Positions 25,276-33,658 of a stretch of DNA of 44,074 nucleotides are shown here, piece by piece. The stretch comes from Chitinophagaceae bacterium. GTDB lineage: Bacteria > Bacteroidota > Bacteroidia > Chitinophagales > Chitinophagaceae. The DNA is taken from positions 1-44,074 of the forward strand of contig SHWX01000003.1 of assembly GCA_009693615.1 (NCBI GenBank). The letters run 5' to 3'. Position 1 is the first letter of the stretch; the number at the start of each line of letters is the position of its first letter. The notes below the pieces were generated by a model that worked only from the letters and a program-made list of their open reading frames with translations, did no database searches and was not told the origin of the DNA. The translations under genes were made by a program, and so were the position numbers.

Positions 25276-26583
25276 ATGCGTAAAATCCTATTCCTACTCA
25301 CATTACATTTATTGGTAGGAGCCCCTTTTATAACTGCTACTGCCCAAGTCAAAACGGTACGAGCGCAAGCAAGTATTGTCAATGAATTATTAGCAGATCG
25401 TTTTAATAATTTACTACCCACTTTAATGGATCGTGCCAATATGGATTGTTGGGTAATCATAACAAGAGAGTATAATGAAGACCCTATTTTAAGAACTATG
25501 CTACCAGCGGAGTGGATAGCAGCGCGTCGTAGAACTATGCTAGTGTTTTATAGAAACAAGGAAAAAAATACTACTGAAAAGTTTGCAATAGCTAGGTATG
25601 CAGTGGGTACAGAAATTGCTGCCGCTTGGGATGTAGCCGCCTTTCCTAATCAATGGGATGCCTTGACTAATTTATTAAGAAAGCTTAACCCAAATAAAAT
25701 TGGCATTAATACTTCTACCGATTATGGACATGCCGATGGTTTAGATCATACAGAATATGTAGAATTCATGCAAAGCTTAAGTGCAACTGAGCAAGCAAAA
25801 ATAGTTTCAGCAGAACCTTTAGGGGTGAGTTGGTTAGAAACTAGAACAGAAAAAGAAATGCAATTGTATCCAAGCTTATTAAAAATTACGCATGCTATTA
25901 TTAAGGAAGGTTTTAGTAATAAAGTGATAAAGCCTAATGTAACTACAACGCAGGACTTAGTTTGGTGGTTTAGACAAAAATTAAGCGACAATGGCCTTAT
26001 AACATGGTTTCATCCTTCCATAGAAATTCAAAGAAGAGTAAGTAATGAAAAAGATGATGTGATTAGACCAGGCGATTTTTTACATGTAGATTTTGGCATT
26101 ACTTATTTAAGATTAAATTCAGATGTACAAGAGCATGCCTATGTTTTACTGCCTACAGAAAAAGAAGTACCTGCTGCATTGCAAACTGCTTTTACAAAGA
26201 CCAATCAATTACAAGATTTTCTAACCAATGAATTTGCGCTAGGCAAATCGGGTAATGAAATTTTAAAGCAAGCATTAACAAATGCCAAGGCTGCAGGTAT
26301 TAACCCAAGTATATACACACATCCCATTGGATTTCATGGCCACGCAGCGGGCACTACTATTGGCATGTGGGATTTCCAAAATGGTGTTCCTGGTTCTGGT
26401 GATTATACTATGAAGGCCAATACCTGTTATTCTATTGAATTAAATGCTACACATATATTAGTAGGTTGGAATAAGCCAGTGAAAGTAGCCTTAGAACAGA
26501 ACGGTTATTTTAATGGAACTAGTTTTGAATATATCGGTGGAAGACAAACTAAAATTCATGCTATACAATCGAAGTATTTTTAA
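25276..26583 (+). CDS. Secreted M24-family metallopeptidase (Xaa-Pro aminopeptidase-like)
   Basis: This is a 435-residue protein with signal peptide about 1-24 (ITATAQ). An N-terminal creatinase-like domain (about 28-190) precedes a pita-bread catalytic domain (about 195-435). The five dinuclear-metal ligands are in place: Asp272 (HVDFG), Asp283 (NSDVQ), His in THPIGFHGH (349-356), Glu388 (IELN) and Glu407 (ALEQNG). It should cleave N-terminal residues, typically X-Pro, from peptides in the periplasm. It is divergent from the TonB receptor and followed by a strong terminator. Confidence 0.88.
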   Translation: MRKILFLLTLHLLVGAPFITATAQVKTVRAQASIVNELLADRFNNLLPTLMDRANMDCWVIITREYNEDPILRTMLPAEWIAARRRTMLVFYRNKEKNTTEKFAIARYAVGTEIAAAWDVAAFPNQWDALTNLLRKLNPNKIGINTSTDYGHADGLDHTEYVEFMQSLSATEQAKIVSAEPLGVSWLETRTEKEMQLYPSLLKITHAIIKEGFSNKVIKPNVTTTQDLVWWFRQKLSDNGLITWFHPSIEIQRRVSNEKDDVIRPGDFLHVDFGITYLRLNSDVQEHAYVLLPTEKEVPAALQTAFTKTNQLQDFLTNEFALGKSGNEILKQALTNAKAAGINPSIYTHPIGFHGHAAGTTIGMWDFQNGVPGSGDYTMKANTCYSIELNATHILVGWNKPVKVALEQNGYFNGTSFEYIGGRQTKIHAIQSKYF

Positions 26584-26618
26584 AAAATATAAAAATTATT
26601 ATTACTGATTCTAATTAT

Positions 26619-26651
26619 AAAAAAGCCCTCCTAAATTCAGAGGGCTTTTTT
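26619..26651. terminator. Bidirectional intrinsic terminator
   Basis: The stem AAAAAAGCCCTC (26619-26630) pairs with GAGGGCTTTTTT (26640-26651) around a 9-base loop. With U-runs on both strands it can end both the M24 gene (plus) and the phosphate-transport operon (minus). Confidence 0.9.
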
Positions 26652-26675
26652 ATAAGACTAGTAAGAGTAACTTAA

Positions 26676-28388
26676 TTATTTAGTGAAATAATGAACAATA
26701 AAATATGTAAGAGCAGCTAATACGCCACTGACAGGAATGGTTAAAACCCATGCCCATAAAAGGGTAGTAGTTACGCCCCATCTTACGGCACTTAAACGTT
26801 TAGTAGCACCTACGCCTATTATGGATCCTGTAATGGTATGTGTAGTTGAAACGGGTATACCCATTTGTCCGGTAAAAAATAAAGTAAATGCACCCGCTGT
26901 TTCAGCAGCTACTCCTTCAAGTGGTGTTACCTTGGTAATTTTAGATCCCATTGTTTTTATAATTTTCCACCCACCACTCATGGTACCTAAGCCAATGGCT
27001 AAATAACAAGCAACTGGAACCCAATCTGGTAATTGACTAAAATCTTGCATACTTCCGTTGGCAATTAAAGCAGCGCCAATAATACCCATTACTTTTTGTG
27101 CATCATTACCACCGTGCCCAATACTGAAGGCAGCAGAGCTAAACAACTGTAGTTTTTTAAACATATAGGCTACTGAGTGAGCTGTAGGTGTTTTTATTTT
27201 CTCTACATACACATAGATAATCATAAATAAAATGGAAGCTCCAATAATACCGAATACAATAACTGTATTATCTGCCTTGTCAATTTCACCTGCAAATATT
27301 TTTTCAATATTAAATTTGTTAATTTTTACTTTAACTTTATCCAAGTTTTTATCTGCAATTGGGTAAATGCTATTCACAACAACTAATGCTGAGTCTAATG
27401 ATATGTTCCCTTCTAAATATAATTTTAAAGGCTCTTTATATTCTTCTGTTTTTACTTTTGCTATAGCATATTCTTCTCTAGCTTCTTCATTTTCTGGTGC
27501 TTTTGCTTCAAGCACTAAAAAATTGTTTGCGTTTCTTACTGCATCTTTTAATTTACTAACCGCTGCAGTTTTTAACCAGCCACTATCTTTAGCCGTTGCT
27601 GCAATTTTATCAGCATAAGATTTATCAAAATCAGATAAGTAAGGAACTAAATGATTATAATAAGTATTTGCCTTTTCTAATTTGCCTTCATTTAATTGAA
27701 GAGCAGCTAATAAGCTAGTATCGCCTTGCTTAGTTACAAGGTTACCTTGAATGGTAGCAATTTCTTTTTGGTATTTATCAATGCTATAAAACTTTTGAAT
27801 GTTTTCTTTAATTTTAGTGTCTTCAAATTTATCAAACATTAGTACTGTAACTAAAGTAGCAATGGATATAATGGCTAGACGCCACCATACATTCCGCATA
27901 ATAGTAACTACTGTAATAAATATGGATATCACAATTCCAATAATAGGTGCTAGAAAAATAAACAATATAGTTTTAGTAATTGTATCGCTATCAACAATTT
28001 TAGCCCAAGAATAATCAATGCCTTTGATCATTAAAGCATGTGCAATAGCGGCTCCTGCAAAGCCTCCTATAAGGGTATGTGAAGAAGAAGAAGGTATACC
28101 ATACCACCAAGTAAGTAAGTTCCAGAATATGGCTGCTATTAAGCCTGAGAAAATTACGGGTAATGTAATAAAGTCTTTGTAGACCGTTTTGCTTATAGAG
28201 TTGGCTACAGCATGGTCCTTGAAAATCCAGAAGGCAACAGAATTAAATAAGGCTGCCCACAATACTGCTTGAAACGGTGTCAACACCTTTGTGGAAACCA
28301 CAGTGGCAATAGAATTGGCTGCATCATGGAATCCATTGATATAGTCAAATATTAGCGCAAGGGCTATAATGATAATTAATAAAGTCAT
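26676..28388 (-). CDS. Inorganic phosphate transporter, PiT family
   Basis: This is a 570-residue membrane protein. Both PiT signature repeats are present: FDYINGFHDAAN (14-25) with SSSSHTLIGG (100-109), and GHGGNDAQ (424-431) with PVSTTHTITGS (512-522). These make the phosphate/cation site of this secondary transporter. Between the two transmembrane halves is a large soluble insert of about 185 residues (about 187-372), mostly helical and charged, much longer than the loop in E. coli PitA. It lies 10 bases after the DUF47 gene, the usual PiT partner, so both are one operon, perhaps controlled by phosphate (see the direct repeat at 29122-29141). Confidence 0.92.
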   Translation of the reverse strand: MTLLIIIIALALIFDYINGFHDAANSIATVVSTKVLTPFQAVLWAALFNSVAFWIFKDHAVANSISKTVYKDFITLPVIFSGLIAAIFWNLLTWWYGIPSSSSHTLIGGFAGAAIAHALMIKGIDYSWAKIVDSDTITKTILFIFLAPIIGIVISIFITVVTIMRNVWWRLAIISIATLVTVLMFDKFEDTKIKENIQKFYSIDKYQKEIATIQGNLVTKQGDTSLLAALQLNEGKLEKANTYYNHLVPYLSDFDKSYADKIAATAKDSGWLKTAAVSKLKDAVRNANNFLVLEAKAPENEEAREEYAIAKVKTEEYKEPLKLYLEGNISLDSALVVVNSIYPIADKNLDKVKVKINKFNIEKIFAGEIDKADNTVIVFGIIGASILFMIIYVYVEKIKTPTAHSVAYMFKKLQLFSSAAFSIGHGGNDAQKVMGIIGAALIANGSMQDFSQLPDWVPVACYLAIGLGTMSGGWKIIKTMGSKITKVTPLEGVAAETAGAFTLFFTGQMGIPVSTTHTITGSIIGVGATKRLSAVRWGVTTTLLWAWVLTIPVSGVLAALTYFIVHYFTK

Positions 28389-28398
28389 CTTGAATAAA

Positions 28399-29046
28399 TT
28401 AAGCGTACTTGATAATAATAGATTCGATTACATTGGAAACATCTTCAATTTTATCTGTTGCAATTTCAAGTACTTGGTATATTTCTCTTTTCTTAATTAC
28501 TTCTTTAAAATCGTTTTCTTGTTCAAATAATTTTTCGATACTCATATCAAAAATATCATCTGCCTGATTTTCGATACTGTTTACTTTAATCATGGCTTCT
28601 GTCATTTCCTTAATATTCTTCATATTACGTAAGCCCAATACTGCCTTCTTTGTTTCCTGTGTTCCTTGTAAGATTAATTCAGCCAATTTATGAATACCTG
28701 TATCGTTAGGGTTTACTTTATAAAAATTAATCTTTTTTGCAGAAGCATAAATATAGTCTGCAATATCATCTAATGAAGAGGCTAAATAGTGAATGTCTTC
28801 TCTATCAAATGGAGTAATAAAATTTCTACCTAATTCGGTAAATATAGAATGCGTTAAATCGTCGTTCTTGTGTTCTAGGTTTTCAATCTGTGCTAATATA
28901 TTAGCTCTCACATCTGCATCTGGCTCGTTTACCATTTCTTTTAATTTCATGCCCATTTCGTAAACATGTTCAGCAACTTCTTCGAATAATTGAAAGAAAA
29001 CCCTATCCTTAGGTAAGAAAATTTTCATGATTGAATTGAAGTCCAT
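28399..29046 (-). CDS. DUF47 / PhoU-like regulator of PiT
   Basis: This is a 215-residue soluble all-helical protein of the DUF47 (PhoU-like) family. It shows the acidic helices typical of the family, including DREDIHYLASSLDDIADYI (about 99-117) and the paired ENQADDIFD segment (about 157-165), which bind metal ions in relatives. DUF47 proteins are almost always encoded next to PiT and control its activity. The first ATG is at 29046; an alternative ATG at 29028 (MKIFLPKDRVFF) is equally plausible and would remove six residues. It is the first gene of the operon. Confidence 0.9.
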   Translation of the reverse strand: MDFNSIMKIFLPKDRVFFQLFEEVAEHVYEMGMKLKEMVNEPDADVRANILAQIENLEHKNDDLTHSIFTELGRNFITPFDREDIHYLASSLDDIADYIYASAKKINFYKVNPNDTGIHKLAELILQGTQETKKAVLGLRNMKNIKEMTEAMIKVNSIENQADDIFDMSIEKLFEQENDFKEVIKKREIYQVLEIATDKIEDVSNVIESIIIKYA

Positions 29047-29121
29047 AATTAAGCTTTTTATAGGTTTGAATAATGCTTCACAAAAGTCTCATTTTTAGCC
29101 CAAAAGGGTTTCAGGCCTATA

Positions 29122-29141
29122 TTACCAAATTGTTACCAAAT
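29122..29141 (-). promoter_or_regulatory. Direct repeat with 11-base period upstream of the phosphate operon (candidate Pho box)
   Basis: TTACCAAAT occurs at 29122-29130 and 29133-29141 on the plus strand (ATTTGGTAA twice on the minus strand). The 11-base period is the spacing of PhoB/PhoP direct repeats in other bacteria. It lies about 76-95 bases upstream of the DUF47 start. The half-site sequence does not match the E. coli or Bacillus boxes, so the call rests on spacing and context. Confidence 0.4.
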
Positions 29142-29170
29142 CCATTAGAGGGGGGTTTTAAACCGATCAT

Positions 29171-29201
29171 AAAAAAAGGGAGTCGTTTTCACGGCTCCCT
29201 T
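29171..29201 (-). terminator. Intrinsic terminator on the minus strand, with no known gene before it
   Basis: On the minus strand a strong hairpin (AAGGGAGCCG pairs with CGACTCCCTT, one G-U pair) is followed directly by seven U residues (A-run 29171-29177 on the plus strand). On the plus strand no U-run follows. No minus-strand gene ends here; the nearest one downstream begins at 29046. Confidence 0.7.
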
Positions 29202-29310
29202 ATAAAATGCATAGCTTTCCCCCAAAAGCTCTTCAAAAGAACTCCATTTGAAGAAATATAATATCCAATTGAGTTACCTATTAAGTTTCGTAATAGGTTA
29301 TTTCCTATAT
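29176..29310 (-). ncRNA. Candidate small RNA or leader RNA in the 323-base gap
   Basis: The gap 29047-29369 holds no credible protein gene. Three stem-loops are clustered: 29276-29298 (ACCTATTA, 7-base loop, TAATAGGT), 29231-29253 (CTTCAAA, 9-base loop, TTTGAAG) and the terminator hairpin at 29176-29201. Read on the minus strand they occur in that order and end with a U-run, the layout of a short free-standing RNA or an attenuated leader for the phosphate operon. The right boundary is a guess and no clean promoter is visible. I recognise no known RNA family. Confidence 0.4.
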
Positions 29311-29358
29311 TTAGGGCAATAAAGAAATTTATAGAATAAGTTATTTACCTAATTTAAA

Positions 29359-29371
29359 ATTGATAATCAAT
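29359..29371. promoter_or_regulatory. 13-base palindrome over the start codon
   Basis: ATTGAT-A-ATCAAT is a perfect palindrome around a central base that runs into the ATG at 29370. Its GATAAT core resembles half of a Fur-box hexamer array. Because the following genes include a TonB receptor and a HmuY-like protein, iron control is conceivable but unproven. Confidence 0.3.
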
Positions 29372-30776
29372 GAAATACGTAAAATCTATCATATTCACAA
29401 TTTTTTTATATTTTCTTATTGTTTTAAGGGCTAATGCCGCTATCATTCAGCTCCCAGAACTGTTTACAATAACTAATAATCCATTTTTAGATAAGATAAC
29501 CAGTATAAATGACCTAGAATGCAAGGTTTTTCTATCTAAGCAAAATGAAATGATTCCTATTGAGGGGACCATTTTTAAGATGAATGGACAGGAGCTGATA
29601 AAGACTAAAGAGAGTCTTTACTTATTTATATCGCAAACAGGGGTTATTTATCAATTAGAGGGAAAGGTAGATTCTACCTATTCTTTTCGTAGAATTGACG
29701 CCACTATTAACATTAATTACAATATAGCGAGTAACAATTTTGTTTGGGATAAACATATTTATAGTTATGGTGGCTATGGTTTTTGGAAATTAAATGGTCA
29801 TTTGAGGGCTTTTAATTTTTTAGACAGGGAATGGGATATTGCACCTACTAATAATGAAATCATATCCAATGGGCATAATTGGTTTTCCAAAAAAGAAGGT
29901 AGAGTATATGTACCCTTTCAGTCCATTATCAATGCAGGCATTGTGGGCCCTGAAAGTATATCAGGAAAAAAAAACTATGATAGCTATTACTTAGACCTTG
30001 CTTCTAAAAAATGGGTAAAATTAGGAACGATGCATGCGAGCGCCAAAAAATTGGTAGAAGAATCTAGCATAACAAATTCATTTTTTGCAATTGACAGCGG
30101 GTACATTTATTTACATCAGGATGAAGCTTACTATTTTAATTTCATTTCTAATAAAATATACAAATCTAAAAATTCAGAACTGAATCAGTTTTTTATAAGA
30201 AGGGCGAATAGTAAAGATATTTTTTTATACAAAGACTCTCTTTTTAGTTTTAGTCCAGAGAGTCAATCTTATTCTACAAAAAAATTGTTATCCGCGTCAT
30301 TCGAACTATTGAATTTTCCTATTTGGGGGCTTGATAATAATTATTTTTATGTCATTGCCTTCGTTATTTTTATATTGACAGCATTTGGTTTTTCTATTTG
30401 GCTATTTAATAGAAGCGTTGATAAAAAACTAAAGCATTCGCATCTTAAAATATTGAAATCAAAATCGACCAATCAGGCCTTTGTGGGCACGGAGGTGGCT
30501 TTAATTTCTTTATTACTAAGAAGCTCTAAAAAAGGCATGAATGTTGAAATTAATGAAATTAATCATGTGTTGGGTATTAAGGATAAAAATGTGGGGCTAC
30601 AGAAAAAAGTGAGAAGTGATATGATTAACGCTATTAACGAAAAGTACCAATTTGTTACACAATCTGAATTACAGCTTATAAGTAGTGTGCGCAAGGAAGA
30701 CGATAAAAGATTTTACGAATACTTTATATCGGCTACTGAAATAAAATCTATTGAGCGAATTTTAGAGCAAAATTGA
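29370..30776 (+). CDS. Membrane-anchored propeller-like protein with cytoplasmic tail (unrecognised)
   Basis: I do not recognise this 468-residue protein as a characterised family. Visible parts are a signal peptide (about 1-24), a periplasmic part (25-320) rich in beta strands with a Kelch-like stretch YSYGGYGFWKLNGHLRAFNF (131-150), one transmembrane helix (about 325-347) followed by positive charges, and a cytoplasmic tail of about 120 residues. The tail (about 370-440) has alternating helices, TEVALISLLL then VEINEINHVLG and KVRSDMINAINEKY, which could be a winged helix. That would make it a one-component membrane sensor, but this is inference. It precedes a TonB receptor and a HmuY-like gene, and may monitor that uptake system. 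Confidence 0.7.
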   Translation: MKYVKSIIFTIFLYFLIVLRANAAIIQLPELFTITNNPFLDKITSINDLECKVFLSKQNEMIPIEGTIFKMNGQELIKTKESLYLFISQTGVIYQLEGKVDSTYSFRRIDATININYNIASNNFVWDKHIYSYGGYGFWKLNGHLRAFNFLDREWDIAPTNNEIISNGHNWFSKKEGRVYVPFQSIINAGIVGPESISGKKNYDSYYLDLASKKWVKLGTMHASAKKLVEESSITNSFFAIDSGYIYLHQDEAYYFNFISNKIYKSKNSELNQFFIRRANSKDIFLYKDSLFSFSPESQSYSTKKLLSASFELLNFPIWGLDNNYFYVIAFVIFILTAFGFSIWLFNRSVDKKLKHSHLKILKSKSTNQAFVGTEVALISLLLRSSKKGMNVEINEINHVLGIKDKNVGLQKKVRSDMINAINEKYQFVTQSELQLISSVRKEDDKRFYEYFISATEIKSIERILEQN

Positions 30777-30847
30777 TTTGTCATAAAATTGTAAAATTAT
30801 ATGGTCCTTAGACTAAGTTTTATCTTGAATATAGGTATCTGTGTATT

Positions 30848-30863
30848 CAAAGTTCGAACTTTG
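30848..30863. promoter_or_regulatory. Perfect 16-base palindrome before the TonB receptor start
   Basis: CAAAGTTCGAACTTTG is fully self-complementary and ends 7 bases before the ATG at 30871. It could be a dimeric repressor site or, in RNA, a hairpin with a UCGA loop that hides the start region. Its right half GAACTTTG is also one base off a -7 element. Confidence 0.5.
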
Positions 30864-30870
30864 CGGCTTC

Positions 30871-32967
30871 ATGTGTAAGAAGCCGTTAATATTATTATTT
30901 TTTATTATTCCTCAATGCTTATGGAGCCAAGCCCAGTTTGTAAAAGATACCTTATTTACAAATGGCGACAGTGTGGTGGTTTCAGCTACAAGATCGGAGC
31001 GTAAATTGAGTAATTTGACTGTTCCCGTTACACTTATTAATGCCCAAACTATTCAACAAACTGGCTCTATTCGATTAACCGACATACTCAAAGAACAAAC
31101 CGGCTTAACCATGACAAGTGGTTTTGGTGCCGGTATACAATTGCAAGGGTTAAACCCCGACTACACTATTATTTTAATAAATGGAGAACCTCTAGTAGGA
31201 AGAACTGCTGGTGTACTTGATTTAAATAGAATTGCACTAGGTAATATTAAAAAAATTGAAATTGTGAAAGGGCCTTCTTCTAGCTTATATGGAAGTGAGG
31301 CCATGGCGGGAGTAATTAATATCATTACAGATGCTTCCAACAAGGTACCCTTAGAAGCTTCACTAAGAATGGGTACCTATAATACCAAGGATATCAATTT
31401 AAACAGTGGGCTTCGTTCAAAATCTATTTTTTACCAAGGTTTTTATAATTACTATGCCACCGACGGGTATAGCATAAGACCCAATAGTAATAATAGAATT
31501 ACTACACCTATTAATAGGCTAACTACTAGCCAACAAATTAAATTAAATATTAACGACCGTACTAGTATTTTATTCAACGCAAGACTTACCGATGAAACTA
31601 TAAAAAGTAATATAGCCGTTTCAAATGGAGGGGTTACTATAAACTCCAATGGGAAGGAACACAATACCGATGCCAATTTGAGCGCTACTTTGAATTACCG
31701 TTTTACGCCTAATTTAAAAACAAGTTTTCGTAGTTATCTAACCAACTATATTTCAAAACAAGATTTATTAACTATTTCAGGGGCGCCTTATAACGATCTT
31801 TTAAATCATTTATTTAAAAGAGTAGAAAATCAAACCGACTGGGCAGTGGGTAAAAACTTAAATGGAATTTTTGGAATGGGCGCTGTTTGGGAAGGTGTAA
31901 AGAGTAGCAGATATGATAGTGAAAAATTAAGAAAAGAAAATGCTGTTCAGTATGGTTTTACACAGTGGGAATGGACAGCTTCCGATAAATTTATTATCAT
32001 TGGTGGTATAAGATTTGATAAAAATGCAACCTACGCTTCGGCTTGGAGTCCAAAACTTTCAATGCTATATAAATTGAATGCTTCTCATAAAATTAGATTA
32101 AGTATTGGGCAAGGGTTTAAAGCCCCCGATTTTAGACAACTATACTTAAACTTTACCAATGCGGCGGCAGGTAATTATAGTGTATTTGGTTCGGCGCAAG
32201 CTCAAAAAGTAATTGGTCAATTAAATAGCTTAGGGCAAATAGGTGTCTTATATAATAATTATTATTTATTAAAAGACTTAGAACCAGAATCCTCTAATGG
32301 CATGCACCTTTCTTGGGAATGGACGCCTACTAGCAAGACATTTATTAACACGCAACTATTTAGAAACGACATTACCAATTTAATTGAAGTGCAACAAGTG
32401 GGCACTTATTTCAGCGGCGCACAAATATTTAGTTATTTAAATATTGGAAGGGCCTTTACACAAGGCTTGGAGTTAGAGTTTAAACAAAATATAAATAATC
32501 ATTTGGTTTTTAGTGGTGGCTATCAATATTTAATCACTGGCGACAAAGACCAGATAGCTGAAATTAAAGCCGGCACAGTATATACTAGAAATGCTAGTAA
32601 TATGAGTACTAGATTAACTATGTCGGATTATGCAGGCCTTCCCAATGTAAGTAAACATAAAGCACAATTAAAAATTAATTATACCAACCAGAAGGGGGTG
32701 TTTGCAAATGCAAGAATTATTTATAGAAGTAAATGGGCTGTCAATAATACCAACGGTAACGAAGTATACGACAATGGAGATGATTTTGCACAAAGCTATT
32801 TTTCATTGCACAGTTCAATTGGAAAAGAATATCAAAATGGCCTCACAGTTCAACTGGGTGCTGATAATATCAACAATTATATCGATGCTATTCATTTACC
32901 CAACCTAGCAGGCAGAACTTATTTCATAAACCTTAAATATCAAATTAAATATAAATCTCAAAAATAA
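30871..32967 (+). CDS. TonB-dependent receptor (HmuR-type context)
   Basis: This is a 698-residue outer-membrane receptor. The ATG at 30871 gives a good signal peptide (MCKKPLILLFFIIPQCLWSQ); a GTG ten codons earlier overlaps a palindrome and is not preferred. A TonB-box-like GDSVVVSATRSER follows, then a plug with LTDILKEQTGLTM, IKKIEIVKGPSSSLYGSEAM and GVINIITD, and a barrel with many aromatic strands. Seven bases after its stop begins a HmuY-like lipoprotein, and this pairing suggests uptake of haem or a similar cofactor (inference; FRAP/NPDL-type haem-receptor motifs were not confirmed). It is distinct from the receptor at 23137-25200. Confidence 0.88.
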   Translation: MCKKPLILLFFIIPQCLWSQAQFVKDTLFTNGDSVVVSATRSERKLSNLTVPVTLINAQTIQQTGSIRLTDILKEQTGLTMTSGFGAGIQLQGLNPDYTIILINGEPLVGRTAGVLDLNRIALGNIKKIEIVKGPSSSLYGSEAMAGVINIITDASNKVPLEASLRMGTYNTKDINLNSGLRSKSIFYQGFYNYYATDGYSIRPNSNNRITTPINRLTTSQQIKLNINDRTSILFNARLTDETIKSNIAVSNGGVTINSNGKEHNTDANLSATLNYRFTPNLKTSFRSYLTNYISKQDLLTISGAPYNDLLNHLFKRVENQTDWAVGKNLNGIFGMGAVWEGVKSSRYDSEKLRKENAVQYGFTQWEWTASDKFIIIGGIRFDKNATYASAWSPKLSMLYKLNASHKIRLSIGQGFKAPDFRQLYLNFTNAAAGNYSVFGSAQAQKVIGQLNSLGQIGVLYNNYYLLKDLEPESSNGMHLSWEWTPTSKTFINTQLFRNDITNLIEVQQVGTYFSGAQIFSYLNIGRAFTQGLELEFKQNINNHLVFSGGYQYLITGDKDQIAEIKAGTVYTRNASNMSTRLTMSDYAGLPNVSKHKAQLKINYTNQKGVFANARIIYRSKWAVNNTNGNEVYDNGDDFAQSYFSLHSSIGKEYQNGLTVQLGADNINNYIDAIHLPNLAGRTYFINLKYQIKYKSQK

Positions 32968-32974
32968 ATAAACC

Positions 32975-33622
32975 ATGAAAAAGCAATTTTTAAAAATCAC
33001 ATTTGTATTAGTAGCAGCAATACAAATAGTAGCATGTTCAAAATCAGAAACTATTACTGTGCCTGTAGTTACTGTAAGTACAAAAGTAGTTAAGGATTTA
33101 ATCGCAGATACTGTACTTGGTATTGCCTCTAACGGAATGCCCTATAGTGCTGGAAAGTATACATTTTACAGTTTAGAAAATAATGCCATTGTTCCTAGTA
33201 TCGATAGCGCAAGCGCCAAATGGGATTTAGCTTTTATGTCTACTAGAATTATAACCAATGGTGGTACAAGTGGTCCTGCTTTAGGCGGCGCCTTTATTTA
33301 CACTGGCTTATTCGATGATTTAAAAACTATTTCCGCCGATTCTATTTTTAAAACAGACAATGCGCCTACTTATGCTGTTACAACTGGAAGTGGTAAGGGA
33401 TGGTATACCTATGATCAATTAACAAGTTTAATTAACCCATTAGCAGGAAGGGTATTAGTCATTAGAACAGCATCTGGTAAATACGCAAAACTAGAAATTA
33501 CTTCTTATTATAAAGGAGGCGTGACATTACCTGTTTCTGCATCTGATGTAGAAAAATTAACCAAGCAACGCTACTATAATTTTAGATATACTTATCAATC
33601 AAACGGATCTAAAGTATTTTAA
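32975..33622 (+). CDS. HmuY-like lipoprotein
   Basis: This is a 215-residue lipoprotein with signal peptide and Cys21 in QIVAC. The body fits HmuY-like proteins: AKWDLAFMSTRIITNGGTSGP (81-101), GGAFIYTGLFDD, KGWYTYD (141-147), RVLVIRTASGKYAKLEI (159-175) and the ending QRYYNFRYTYQSNG (198-211). HmuY captures haem at the cell surface for a HmuR receptor. This copy has no histidine at all, and only Met55 and Met88 as candidate axial ligands inside the mature chain, so haem may be held through Met or the ligand may differ. It is co-transcribed with the receptor (7-base gap) and followed by a strong terminator. Confidence 0.85.
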   Translation: MKKQFLKITFVLVAAIQIVACSKSETITVPVVTVSTKVVKDLIADTVLGIASNGMPYSAGKYTFYSLENNAIVPSIDSASAKWDLAFMSTRIITNGGTSGPALGGAFIYTGLFDDLKTISADSIFKTDNAPTYAVTTGSGKGWYTYDQLTSLINPLAGRVLVIRTASGKYAKLEITSYYKGGVTLPVSASDVEKLTKQRYYNFRYTYQSNGSKVF

Positions 33623-33658
33623 ATAAATAGTAAATAAAATTTTCTTTCTCCCAAAGTG

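Noticed and set aside
29073-29261. Short plus-strand open frame in the 323-base gap
   Set aside because: It reads through the terminator hairpin and shows no protein-like pattern or start signal.
30841-30870. GTG start for the TonB receptor
   Set aside because: It adds ten residues before a perfect signal peptide and runs through the 16-base palindrome.
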